Assembly: GCA_040437565.1 (NCBI GenBank) | Contig: JBDOQK010000048.1 | Coordinates: 1-64,000, forward strand | Direction: 5' to 3' | DNA from: Albugo candida | Lineage: Eukaryota; Oomycota; Peronosporomycetes; Albuginales | Length of the DNA stretch: 64,000 nucleotides | In this document: one piece after another, positions 12,242 to 21,565 of the stretch | How positions within the stretch are numbered: position 1 is the stretch's first letter | Layout of the letters: the number at the start of each line of letters is the position of its first letter | Notes under the pieces: generated by a model | Database searches by the model: none | Seen by the model: the letters and a program-made list of their open reading frames with translations, nothing else | What the model was told of the DNA's origin: nothing | Made by a program: the position numbers and the translations under genes

Positions 12242-12647
12242 GTTTCTTAACCGCTATTCTAAGCCTGTACAAACTTATCTTGCTTGAAGGTGTCTATATA
12301 ACTAGAATTAGACTAAGTAACTTCTATAGTTGCGTAGGCTATCGTAGACAACAAATATACATTTAGAAACGTTTCGTGAAAATACCTGTGAAGGNNNNNN
12401 NNNNNNNNNNNNNNNNNNNNNNNNNNNNNNNNNNNNNNNNNNNNNNNNNNNNNNNNNNNNNNNNNNNNNNNNNNNNNNNNNNNNNNNNNNNNNNGTTTCT
12501 TAACCGCTATTCTAAGCCTGTACAAACTTATCTTGCTTGAAGGTGTCTATATAACTAGAATTAGACCAAGTAACTTCTATAGTTGCGTAGGCTATCGTAG
12601 ACAACAAATATACATTTAGAAACGTTTCGTGAAAATACCTGTGAAGG
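12242..12647 (+). repeat. Direct duplication flanking the gap at 12,395-12,494
   Basis: The 153 bases at 12,242-12,394 recur at 12,495-12,647 with one visible substitution (AGACTAAG versus AGACCAAG). Both copies stop at the gap edges, so this is most likely an assembly overlap. Confidence 0.85.
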
Positions 12648-13677
12648 ATGAATGATAATATGTCATCTCGTTAATGATCCTGTACTGCAGTAGCCTCATC
12701 CACCTTGATACGAGACTGGGCCCAGCTTGTAGGGAATTGCTGCGGACACACCCAATTTTTGCTACGGACACCCCCCTAAAAGTAGAAATTACAAACATAC
12801 CCCCTACTTTCGTACCACCATGTCCGCTGCTCTCAAGTCCACTTCTAGCAGGTGGCAGTTGCACCATAAGAGAGACTGAACTTATTGAAAGCAAAGTAAA
12901 AGTAGCCGAGTAGGCAGGCATTTCAGAGAAGAAAAAAGTCTAGCCACAATTGCCTTCTATTGATTTGCGCTCTTTGCTGATATCTAACTAAGCTTTCTGT
13001 AAGGCCTGCAATTTACGCAGCATATTGGCTCGAAGCATATGAGCTGGTGATTCACCTCCAACAATAGCCTTCCCTTGAGAGCCTTCACAAACGTATTAGG
13101 ATGTAGAAATGGCACAGGAATTACCATCCACTTGCTTTGTGCAATTGGTTCAGGCGTGTAGGTACGCAAAAATGACACCATTGTCTGATCATTTAGCCAC
13201 ATATTCTCGTCAAGTGATAATTGTATAGCTTCACGTAGGTCTCAATTCTCCTCAACAACATACGAAATCAGGGGTTATGTTTGTAATTTCTATTTTTGGG
13301 GATAGATAGACTTCTTAATTTACTTTATTGCACGAAAGTAGGGGGTATATTAGGGGTGTATCCGCCGCAATCACCAGTTGTGATGGACGGAGTGGTGGAC
13401 GGACTGTTGGGAGACTGGAGTTGTAACAGGAGAAATAGGCTCCTGAATTTACTAGATTGACGGTACGAAAGTAGGGGGTATGTTTCTAGTTAGGGGTGTG
13501 TCCGCCGCAATTTTTTCAGCTTGTAAATGGTGTAAGGTTGTGAAGTTGTAGAGTTGTAAATTGTCAAAAGTACGGTGGGTTGCAAATTGGTGCGCGCCAC
13601 GCTAGGCTCAACAGTGCCATCCAAGTAGGACTAGGGTCCGAGTTGCACTTGCAAAATTTCTTACTTGTCTATGCCGT
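12642..13677 (+). repeat. Dispersed repeat 'D', copy 2, split by a MULE-1 derivative
   Basis: The left half (about 12,642-12,732) and right half (13,517-13,677) together match the uninterrupted copy at 18,297-18,555. The interruption is exactly the short MULE at 12,733-13,516, flanked by the duplicated 9-mer CAGCTTGTA. The repeat ends beside the LINE relic that starts near 13,690. Confidence 0.7.
12733..13516 (-). mobile_element. Short MULE-1 derivative with intact TIRs and a 9-bp target duplication
   Basis: This 784-bp element has inverted ends AATTGCTGCGGACACACCC (left) and AATTGCGGCGGACACACCC (right, reverse complement). The perfect 9-mer CAGCTTGTA lies on both sides (12,724-12,732 and 13,517-13,525); nine bases is the usual MULE target duplication. 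Inside, the left part is the inverted 3' end of MULE-1 including the Ulp1-like piece (12,984-13,202). The right part is a 5' end that MULE-1 copy A lacks. A second partial terminal motif (about 13,325-13,370) suggests an earlier nested or rearranged end. It is an internally deleted, non-autonomous copy. Confidence 0.85.
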
Positions 13678-13689
13678 ACCCGCAGCAAT

Positions 13690-15310
13690 GATCTTCGGCT
13701 TCTGAAAACCCCACCAAATGATCCTTGGGTTGCGAGTTGATCCAGCACCTTTGCAAGCTGAATGCGTTCGTCCTCGTCGTAACACTATCTTCGATAGTAC
13801 CGACCGCGCGCACTAAACATGGTGTAGATCACGGAAAGTGCTGGAACTATCGGAGTTGCTGATCGCTGATCGAACAAACGATGATTCCTATCTCTCCAAA
13901 CGAAGTGAAGCGTCACCGATTGCAATGCAATCCATATATCCGATATAATCTGTTGATATTTTTTCCAATCCGACCGTAGTGTTGCTACGATGGCACATGC
14001 AATATGCGTCCGACGTGGTCTGGATGAGTAGAACTGATCCAAACGATGGAGTAGCTGCTTCTATAATTGTGCCGTGTGATCGCACTATAGAAAGAGATGT
14101 TGATCGGATTTTACTGCCACATACGAAGGCTGTGTACACAATATAATGTCGGGTTGAATATCCTTTAAGAAGCAGAAACGAGTTAGAACTACCAACATCC
14201 GAAAGGCCAGACGAAACTATAGATTTACGAATTTGGGTAATACGCGTTTTCTAAGATGGCGTGATGTAGCCATAAATGTTCCCACTCTTTCGGTATCCAG
14301 TGCGTCCGATCTCTCCAGTGATGACCAATGTGCAACATTGTAAGACCCTTGGTTGGTTCGGGAAGTTTCCGGATGATCCATGAGAGTTGAGAGCGTAGAA
14401 TGGATGGGAATTAATGCTTCCTCTCCTTGCTTTGTACTCCCATATAAAACGATCTGCCACTTGTGTTTGGTTGGATACAAGTGATGAAACGAATCGTCGA
14501 GTAAATACGCTGTAGTATCTTAGTGACTTCATTGTAATGTGGACTCAGCAGAATCTATTCATCGGCTCGTGTGGTCCAAAATAAGGTTGAAAAAGCGGTA
14601 TTGATTCTGTCCAAGCAGTTATTTAATTTGGACGATGAATTGTCGACGCATCGCTTGCAAACTGCTGAAGGAATTGAATACGCTGTAGCTTAATTCTTCT
14701 CACCAAAAAAGGAACTTGTAGTCCACCATCTTGTCGGCGGAGATATAAAAACTCTTTGCTGAGTAGGTGAACATGTTTTGAATCTTTTTTGTGTTTCCGN
14801 NNNNNNNNNNNNNNNNNNNNNNNNNNNNNNNNNNNNNNNNNNNNNNNNNNNNNNNNNNNNNNNNNNNNNNNNNNNNNNNNNNNNNNNNNNNNNNNNNNNA
14901 GGAGGTCAAAATTTTCCCATTTGGAGTACGGTTCAAGGACTGGCCCGTCTCTAAGACCATTGGGAAGGTTACTTTCCGGATTTGGAAAGGTCTTGCCGCT
15001 TCGAATTTTGTAGCCAAGACCGACCGCTCTGGATCGTCTCCTTCAGCAAACAATTTCATAATAACCTCGATGTCTGAGGCTTTCGGCTTAGGGAACTTCA
15101 CGCGAAATTTCGCTCGAGCTCTAGCCTGATCCTTACGCAAGACTCCTGTGACTTGATAAGGTCAGACAGAGTGGGACTTTTGGTGTCATCCACACTTGCA
15201 GTTGGTCTTTGCGTTTGGGTCCCCCTGTGACGAGTCCGTGACAGTGAACAGCCTACATCGGTATTACCCTTTACCGTCACAAGGGGCGGGGGTAACTTCC
15301 ACGTCAGCAC
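13690..15310 (-). mobile_element. LINE relic: C-terminal ORF2 and upstream pieces
   Basis: On the minus strand, FVWRDRNHRLFDQ (about 13,905-13,865) and the preceding Trp/His-rich stretch resemble the region after reverse transcriptase in oomycete-type LINEs. Further upstream on the same strand (15,140-14,900) is a basic, Pro/Lys-rich open stretch (around KFRVKFPKPKASDIEV) that could belong to its first ORF. A scaffold gap (14,800-14,899) lies between. The reverse transcriptase core is not visible. Stops and frame changes show it is dead. Confidence 0.5.
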
Positions 15311-15533
15311 ATGTGAACGCTAGCACCCTTGGTTGTGTCGGTATGCGACTTGACCATTATATTCGAGAGCAGAGAGTTGAAAAAAGTTTTTACCGATTTG
15401 TTTTGTACAAAATTGGCGCGTTACGTACTAGCCGGCAAATTGAGAAGTGAGAGTGTTTAACTCAATTCAAGGTTTCTAGATTACAAGAAAGAGATGTAAA
15501 TGACATTTATCAGTTAGAAATCTAAAAAAAATT

Positions 15534-16224
15534 GGGAGCTGCTATCTGAACACCCCCTCCCTCCTCACATATGTTTTATATATTTTGACAAACACCCCCC
15601 CCCTATTTAGGTTAATAATTAGATTACATATTCTTGCGTGGCATATCCTGACCGGAACACCTCTTACCCTATACAGCAAGTATGTGCTATGCATGATCAC
15701 GGCCTCTTCTCCATCTTAACGTCTTCCTGCTGAAATATGGTCAATTTCTTCTTACCGGGTTTTTTTCCGGCTATTGAAATTGATAGCGATTCCGCCGACG
15801 ATACCCCGCTTGCCCAAGAATTCCGCGCGGGAATGTTGGTCCATATGGGATCCTAAAATGAGAATGAGTAGATAGGTATGAGCAAGTGGGAATTAGGCTT
15901 TACAGGATCTGGAGAATTTTATCCGTCGCTCTTATTTTTATGATAACCTTTCACATTCATTCCACACCCTTTCAAATCAATCAGTAAATAAATGATAGAT
16001 TCAGCAGTCATATCATTCTATTATTAGAATCACACGTCTATCGGAATTCTTGTCAACGCATCTCCCTTTACCAAAAGTGAATGGCCGAACTCAATACAGA
16101 AACAAACCAAAGTATCACAAGGTATTGACTCATATTTGATTATGGGGGCTGTTATCAAGATATATAAAACATATGTGAATAGGGGGCCGGTTATCAAGGG
16201 GGGGGGTGTTCGGATAGCAGCTCC
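15534..16224. mobile_element. Small TIR element 'E1', copy 2
   Basis: Inverted ends GGGAGCTGCTATCTGAACA (15,534 onward) and its partner ending GGATAGCAGCTCC (16,224) match those of copy 1. The inside is an inverted, diverged relative of 10,633-11,541. The coding-like stretch near 15,770-15,855 is conserved between the two. The right end runs directly into the LTR of the copia element, which has inserted within the last bases of this TIR. Confidence 0.7.
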
Positions 16225-16459
16225 TGTTGAAGAAAGGTGTGTTGTTGTCAGATTACGCTATCGCACGATGCATGTTGGTAAAGGCACAGGATTACTGACG
16301 CGCGGCCAGGCGATTTTCAATGCGCGACTGTACGATCCGTAATGCGCGGTATGGAAAACTATCAAGGTATAGTCGAAGAATCCAGTAGGCTTCAAAGTAG
16401 CAAGAGAGTATATTTTAGTATTTATTTTACCACCTCCAAACACTACGCATTTGCTAACA
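16225..16459 (+). repeat. 5' LTR of the copia fossil
   Basis: A 235-bp repeat, TG...CA bounded, matching 18,980-19,229. Confidence 0.85.
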
Positions 16460-18296
16460 GGTCATGATCCCAACGACTATTTCTAACGGGGCGCCAAGCG
16501 CACCTACTCCAGTCAGCTTTGATGCCGGCCACGAAAGGGCCACGGCATCTCCAGCGGTAATTCAAGGTGGAAGGATGGTCTACGAAAGGGTAGATGACGT
16601 CAACACCAGTATACTCACGGCCCTCATCGACTTCCAAGAGCGGATGACTCAGATGGAGGTCTCGCAGCTGAAGCGCGATTAAGACGAAAGGATGATGAGC
16701 GAGATCGAGTCACGGATGTTCCATTCAGAGCTGAGACAAGGTCACGTTGGTGCACCGATGCAGATCGATGCACTCTAACATTCACCGGGACGTTCAAGTG
16801 CTGGCCAATGTCACCCAAACATGGTACAGCATGGTGCAGGAAGACAAGCGGTTCAGCCAGAATGGCGAGCAGCGCAAGCAGCACCAGCGGCTCGTACTCC
16901 GTATTTGAACATGGTTTATGTGGCAGCGCAAGAATACGCGCGCCGCATGGACCCGGACGCTCAACATGCAATGCTGGTACCGGATGAGCGTCAACGAAGA
17001 CTGACGATTCGAAAGTTTGATGGCTCAGAGCTGTATCGAGAATTGGGATCCGGTTTCCTAGATTGGGGCAGGACATTCATGAGGCAGACCAGTACGCACA
17101 AGCGGCCTATTGCTTCGGCTGGTCCGACGACGTGAAGACAAACCTGCTCGGGTACTATCTGAGTGTTACTGTCGCGCGGTACTACAACAAGCAGGTCGAG
17201 ACTTGGTGGAGACAGATTCCGACTCTCGCGCACGTCATGAAACGCTTACACAAAGACGTTCAAGACTACTATCACTGCTTCACAGTCGATGAAACTGTTC
17301 ACGGCAAAGAAGGACTCCAAGAGGAGCTGGCCGAGCATTACCTCTACTTGGTGGCGGTAAGCGATGCATGTGTTGGCGCTGACGAGCAGGTTCTGGACAA
17401 CATTGTGCACTATGCATCAAGTGAGCTCCACACGGTACTTATGGCCAAGTACGACGGAATCCGGGTTGATCACCTTGCACAAGCCGAAGAGCTCGCGTAT
17501 TCCGCGCATTCTGTGAAGTTGGACACTCGAAGCGCTTCTTCGTTTGGTGAGGACGTAGTGTCCCATGTTTCCGAACATAATCCACGCGCCGACACGCGCA
17601 CATGTTCTGGGTGTGGCAAGGTCGGGCACATTCAGTCGGTCTGTCCTGAGTAAAGGAAGAAGTCGAAGAGAGCCAACAATGCCAAAGGAGCTTGGCGTAA
17701 GAACACTGAAACAAAGGATGTTGTCAACTACACGCTGTGTGTACAAGATCCGCCCAAAACGATTCATGGATCCTGGATAGCGGTTCCAGCAGGCACCTGC
17801 TGAACAATAGTGCACTACTCCAAGATGCCCGCAAGTGTGAAGACCAATGCTTGGTCACCGATGGAAGCCGCTTCAGCTAACAATGGTCGGAAGGGTGGTT
17901 CTTCGCGTGATGGCATGCGGAAGACCAACTTCAATTCGACTTGCTGAAGCCTACTATGCACCGATGCTGAATCACAATATCGTGTCCTATGGCATACTTG
18001 AGCTAAAAGGCTACGCGCTCGAATACAAGGATGCTTGGCAATCGATTATATCGCTTACTACCGGGTACGTTATATTCGACGTTGCGATGCATAACAATGT
18101 GTTATTTATGGAAACCCAAGATGTGATAACAGGTCCAAAAGAGGCCGGCCAGGATATGACCACAATTGACGNNNNNNNNNNNNNNNNNNNNNNNNNNNNN
18201 NNNNNNNNNNNNNNNNNNNNNNNNNNNNNNNNNNNNNNNNNNNNNNNNNNNNNNNNNNNNNNNNNNNNNNNATATGTTTATATGTATATATGTTAT

Positions 18297-18555
18297 TTAA
18301 ATACCTGTGAGAGATGATAATATGTCTTCTCGTTGATAATCTCGTATCGTAGTAGCCTCAGCACCCTTAATACGAGACTGTGTCCAGCTTGTAAATGCTG
18401 TAGAGGTGTAAAGTTGTAAAGTTGTAAAAATGGTCCAAAAGTACCGTGGTTTGCAAATTGGTGTGCGCCAGACTAGGCGGAACAATGCCATCCAACTAGG
18501 ACTAGGATCCGAGTTGCACTTGCCTTTTCCACTCGCCTGTGCCGTACCCGATGGT
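18297..18555 (+). repeat. Dispersed repeat 'D', copy 3, inside the copia fossil
   Basis: This is the only uninterrupted copy. It runs from ATACCTGTGAGAGATGATAA to the GTGCCGTACCC end shared with copies 1 and 2, and it preserves the target site that the short MULE occupies in copy 2. Confidence 0.65.
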
Positions 18556-18979
18556 GTTATTCAGTGGAATTCCCGTGAGCTAGTCGGCGAAAAAGCAAAG
18601 AGGACTTTCGATTTCGATGATGGAGGCCGACTTTATGGCAGCGTCCGGAACGGCGCTCGAGCTCCTTGGGATAAGGGGAAATGCTGATGTAAGTGGGACT
18701 TTCACCGTCTCTGCCCATGACGATGCAAGTGGATAATCAAGCGGCTATCCATCAGATTGAGGGTGAGGCTACGTCCATGAGAACAAAACATACAGATGTG
18801 CGCCTCAGTTTGTGAAGGACTTGGCCCGTCGTGGCATACTGGAGCCGTGCTACGTTCAGTCCGATCTCATGCTTGCTAACCTATTGACCAAGGCAGTAGA
18901 CAAGCACAAGCTCGCCAAGCTGCGACCGCTAGTGGATTTACACTAGCTAAGGTGCCGATGATGCGATCGCGAGGAGGAG

Positions 18980-19229
18980 TGTTGAAGAAGGGTGTGTGTT
19001 GTCAGGTTACGCTATCGCACGATGCATGTTGGTAATGGCACAAAATTATTGACGCGCGGCCAGACGATTCTAATGCGCGACTGTACGATTAGTAATGCGC
19101 GGTATGGAAAACTATCAAGGTATAGTCGAAAATTCAGCAGGCCTAAAATAGCAAGAGAGTTTGCGAACTAAGGACCTAAATATATTTTAGCATTCATTTT
19201 ACCACCGCCACACTACGCATTTGCTAGCA
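18980..19229 (+). repeat. 3' LTR of the copia fossil
   Basis: A 250-bp partner of the 5' LTR, preceded by a purine-rich tract. Confidence 0.85.
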
Positions 19230-19240
19230 GTTCCCTATGT

Positions 19241-19392
19241 ATTTTTTTCAAAAAAGTTGTGGGAGTNNNNNNNNNNNNNNNNNNNNNNNNNNNNNNNNNN
19301 NNNNNNNNNNNNNNNNNNNNNNNNNNNNNNNNNNNNNNNNNNNNNNNNNNNNNNNNNNNNNNNNNNATTTTTTTCAAAAAAGTTGTGGGAGT
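19241..19392 (+). repeat. Short duplication flanking the gap at 19,267-19,366
   Basis: The 26 bases at 19,241-19,266 recur at 19,367-19,392 and both copies abut the gap. Most likely an assembly overlap. Confidence 0.8.
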
Positions 19393-19401
19393 AATAATAA
19401 A

Positions 19402-20114
19402 GGGAGCCGCTAACAAGCCCCCAGCCTCCATAAATTAATATATTGGTGGCCACTGATTGGTCTAAACAAATATAACAGAGTAAATAAAGTTAAATTACGA
19501 GAATCGTTATCCAGCCCCCACCCTTCATGAATTGATGAGAATCGTGGCATCTGATTGGTCTGAATAGATGCAACGGAATAAATACATTAAAATTACACTT
19601 TAATTCATCAGACCCAACTTTCAGCAATGCATGCCACCTTCGCTGCTTCATTGAGCTACCTTGTGACATCTTGGCTAGTTTACAAGGAGCGTTTTTTTCT
19701 ATCCTACAATAAGCGCCATTGTGGGCATGTGCTAACATTTTGGGTGGGGGGCGTCCGTGCTGCTCTCAAAAATGGATCTCTGTGTCAACAGGTAATTTGT
19801 ATTGTAAGCTAATTGTGCTGGCAGAAGTTATATTTATCTGATAATTCATTTATTGCAGGTGATCTACTCTCTGTGGATTCATCAATTTACCTTGCTTGGG
19901 AAGGCCGGCTTGCTGTCATTGTGCAGCAAATGCAAAGCAGCGTCAACAACACCTGCTGCAGTAGATTTAGATATAGACGTAGCCAATCTCAATATTGTGA
20001 AACTGCTTCTTAGTACATATATTCAAATAAGGCTACTCTTTTCAGCCAATGATAACTCGTAATCATAACTTAGGTTGCTGTATTTAGGAGGGATGGGTGC
20101 TGCTTAGCGGTCCC
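19402..20114 (+). mobile_element. MULE-2 deletion derivative with an 8-bp target duplication
   Basis: The 713-bp element starts GGGAGCCGCTAACAAGCC and ends with an inverse-like GCTTAGCGGTCCC, flanked by ATAATAAA on both sides (19,394-19,401 and 20,115-20,122). Its left end repeats the doubled terminal unit seen in the full MULE-2 (units near 19,402-19,490 and 19,500-19,590). A remnant of the transposase C-terminal region (around 19,625-19,790; GHV..VRAALK) aligns with 8,690-8,850 of MULE-2 on the opposite strand. Confidence 0.75.
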
Positions 20115-20290
20115 ATAATAAATTGATAAATAATAATGCAAGTAAGAAATCAGCTGTCGGGATATCAATTATAATGTAGATTACGTAGAAGCAGTGATAT
20201 AGCTACCTTATCGACCAATCAGATTATTTTTCACAGATTAGCCAATGAGAGGTGTTTGTTCTGCGGCATTAATTCACACCCTTTTTATAA

Positions 20291-21412
20291 GGGAATTCCT
20301 ACAGTCACCCTCGCTTTTTTCTAAACTCAACCCATCCAGTTTTTTTAGTCAGTCACATTTCATCATTTGAAGTAATCTTGACTGATTTGATTGAAAGTGG
20401 AACTTGATGCAGGACGCAACCTGCGACTCCTGGCATTATGTCCTATTGCTTGACAAATACTGCATCTGGGAAGGCGACGGGTTTGAGGATTAGAAATCTG
20501 AGTTTGATTATTATCCCTGGGCATATTCAAAAGCTGAAGGATCTCTTTGTGCTGATTGAATGTGTGAATCTGATGACCTGCCTCTTCCCCTGATTGTCCG
20601 AGGATCTTGGATTGTTGTGCTTGTGTTTAATTGTTGGCGATTGAATTGTAGATGTAATATTGCCGATGAGGTAGCTCCAAAGTTAGCAAGTCAATAATTT
20701 CCCGTCTTTCTTGATTAATGTAGGTTGATGGGGTCTCCTGCTTGGACCACCATTGTGAGTCAGAGTCTTTTCTTTGCAAGTGGTGTGTTGTGTTCAATTA
20801 GCTGGTTAAATTTATGTTCACATTTTATGCCCAGGGTCTGCTGATGTACACCGGTAAAAGTGGTCCTTGGTAATTCGCTATTGTTGTTGCGGGTCAATTG
20901 ATACTGGTTTCGGGCTATACCCAATGCATGCTTTGGTAACTCTCGTTGAACTCCATGCCATATTGGATTTCCAAATGTTATTGTGTCCACGCAGATAGAA
21001 TGAGTTGCATTGGTTTTCTTAAATTGAGTTGCACAAGAAAGCCTGATCCTACTGTAAACAGACAGCAAATTCCCTGAATTTTCGCCGGTGTAGTTTTTTT
21101 ATGTTGCATGCATCCCTTCTAACAAGTGCTTATTGAAAAGCGCATAAAATGTCGCACACAGAGAATTTTTGTTTGAATGGTATATTGGGAACTCCTTAGC
21201 AACTATCTTATGTCTCTCTACGACCTTTCACTGCCCACTACTCTTCACGAGATGGTGATCTTTCACCAGTGGAGATCTTCAACTTACCGTCGCTGTATGC
21301 AGTAGATCCGGTTGGCTAAAAATATCAAATATGGTTGGATAGAAATGTGATTGACTTAAAAAAATGTATGGGGTGAGTTTAGGAAAAAGCGACGGTGAGT
21401 TTAGGAATTCCC
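20291..21412. mobile_element. TIR element with ~65-bp inverted ends, family unknown
   Basis: The left end GGGAATTCCTACAGTCACC and the right end (reverse complement GGGAATTCCTAAACTCACC) stay alignable for about 65 bases. Each contains a short internal echo of CTAAACTCA[AC]CC after a T-rich run. The interior has no long frame. A minus-strand stretch of about 100 codons (20,760-21,068) is open but not recognised. It is probably a non-autonomous DNA transposon. Target duplication is unclear. Confidence 0.65.
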
Positions 21413-21423
21413 TTTTCTAATTC

Positions 21424-21510
21424 CTGTTGTCAAGACATATTATCAGACCTGTTAGGTACTTTCATGAAACTTTTTTGATGTATATTAGTATTCCAGTGAT
21501 AAAGACAACT
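21424..21510 (-). repeat. Partial copy of repeat 'D' flank upstream of Tel2
   Basis: A reverse-complement match to the region around 12,590-12,670 (GACATATTATCA, then a TTTCATGAAAC-like block). It ends about 55 bases before the Tel2 start codon. The similarity is moderate. Confidence 0.4.
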
Positions 21511-21565
21511 TCAACTGATCGTTGTGCATCTAAACAGATCAACTTTCAGCTAATCAAGGGGAAGC

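Larger units (their letters stand above)
16225..19229 (+). mobile_element. Fossil Ty1/copia LTR retrotransposon
   Basis: Two LTRs (16,225-16,459 and 18,980-19,229) start with TGTTGAAG and end with CTA[AG]CA. A purine-rich tract GAGGAGGAG lies directly before the second LTR. Recognisable internal parts, all on the plus strand, are a gag-like region with a CCHC zinc knuckle (around 17,600), an aspartic-protease region (around 17,770-18,010) and the C-terminal tail of RNase H (around 18,730-18,945, with MLANLLTKA). The five bases outside the two ends are nearly identical (GCTCC/GTTCC). The element is clearly broken in several places and contains a copy of repeat D and a scaffold gap. The LTRs differ by a short indel and many substitutions, so insertion is not recent. 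Confidence 0.85.
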
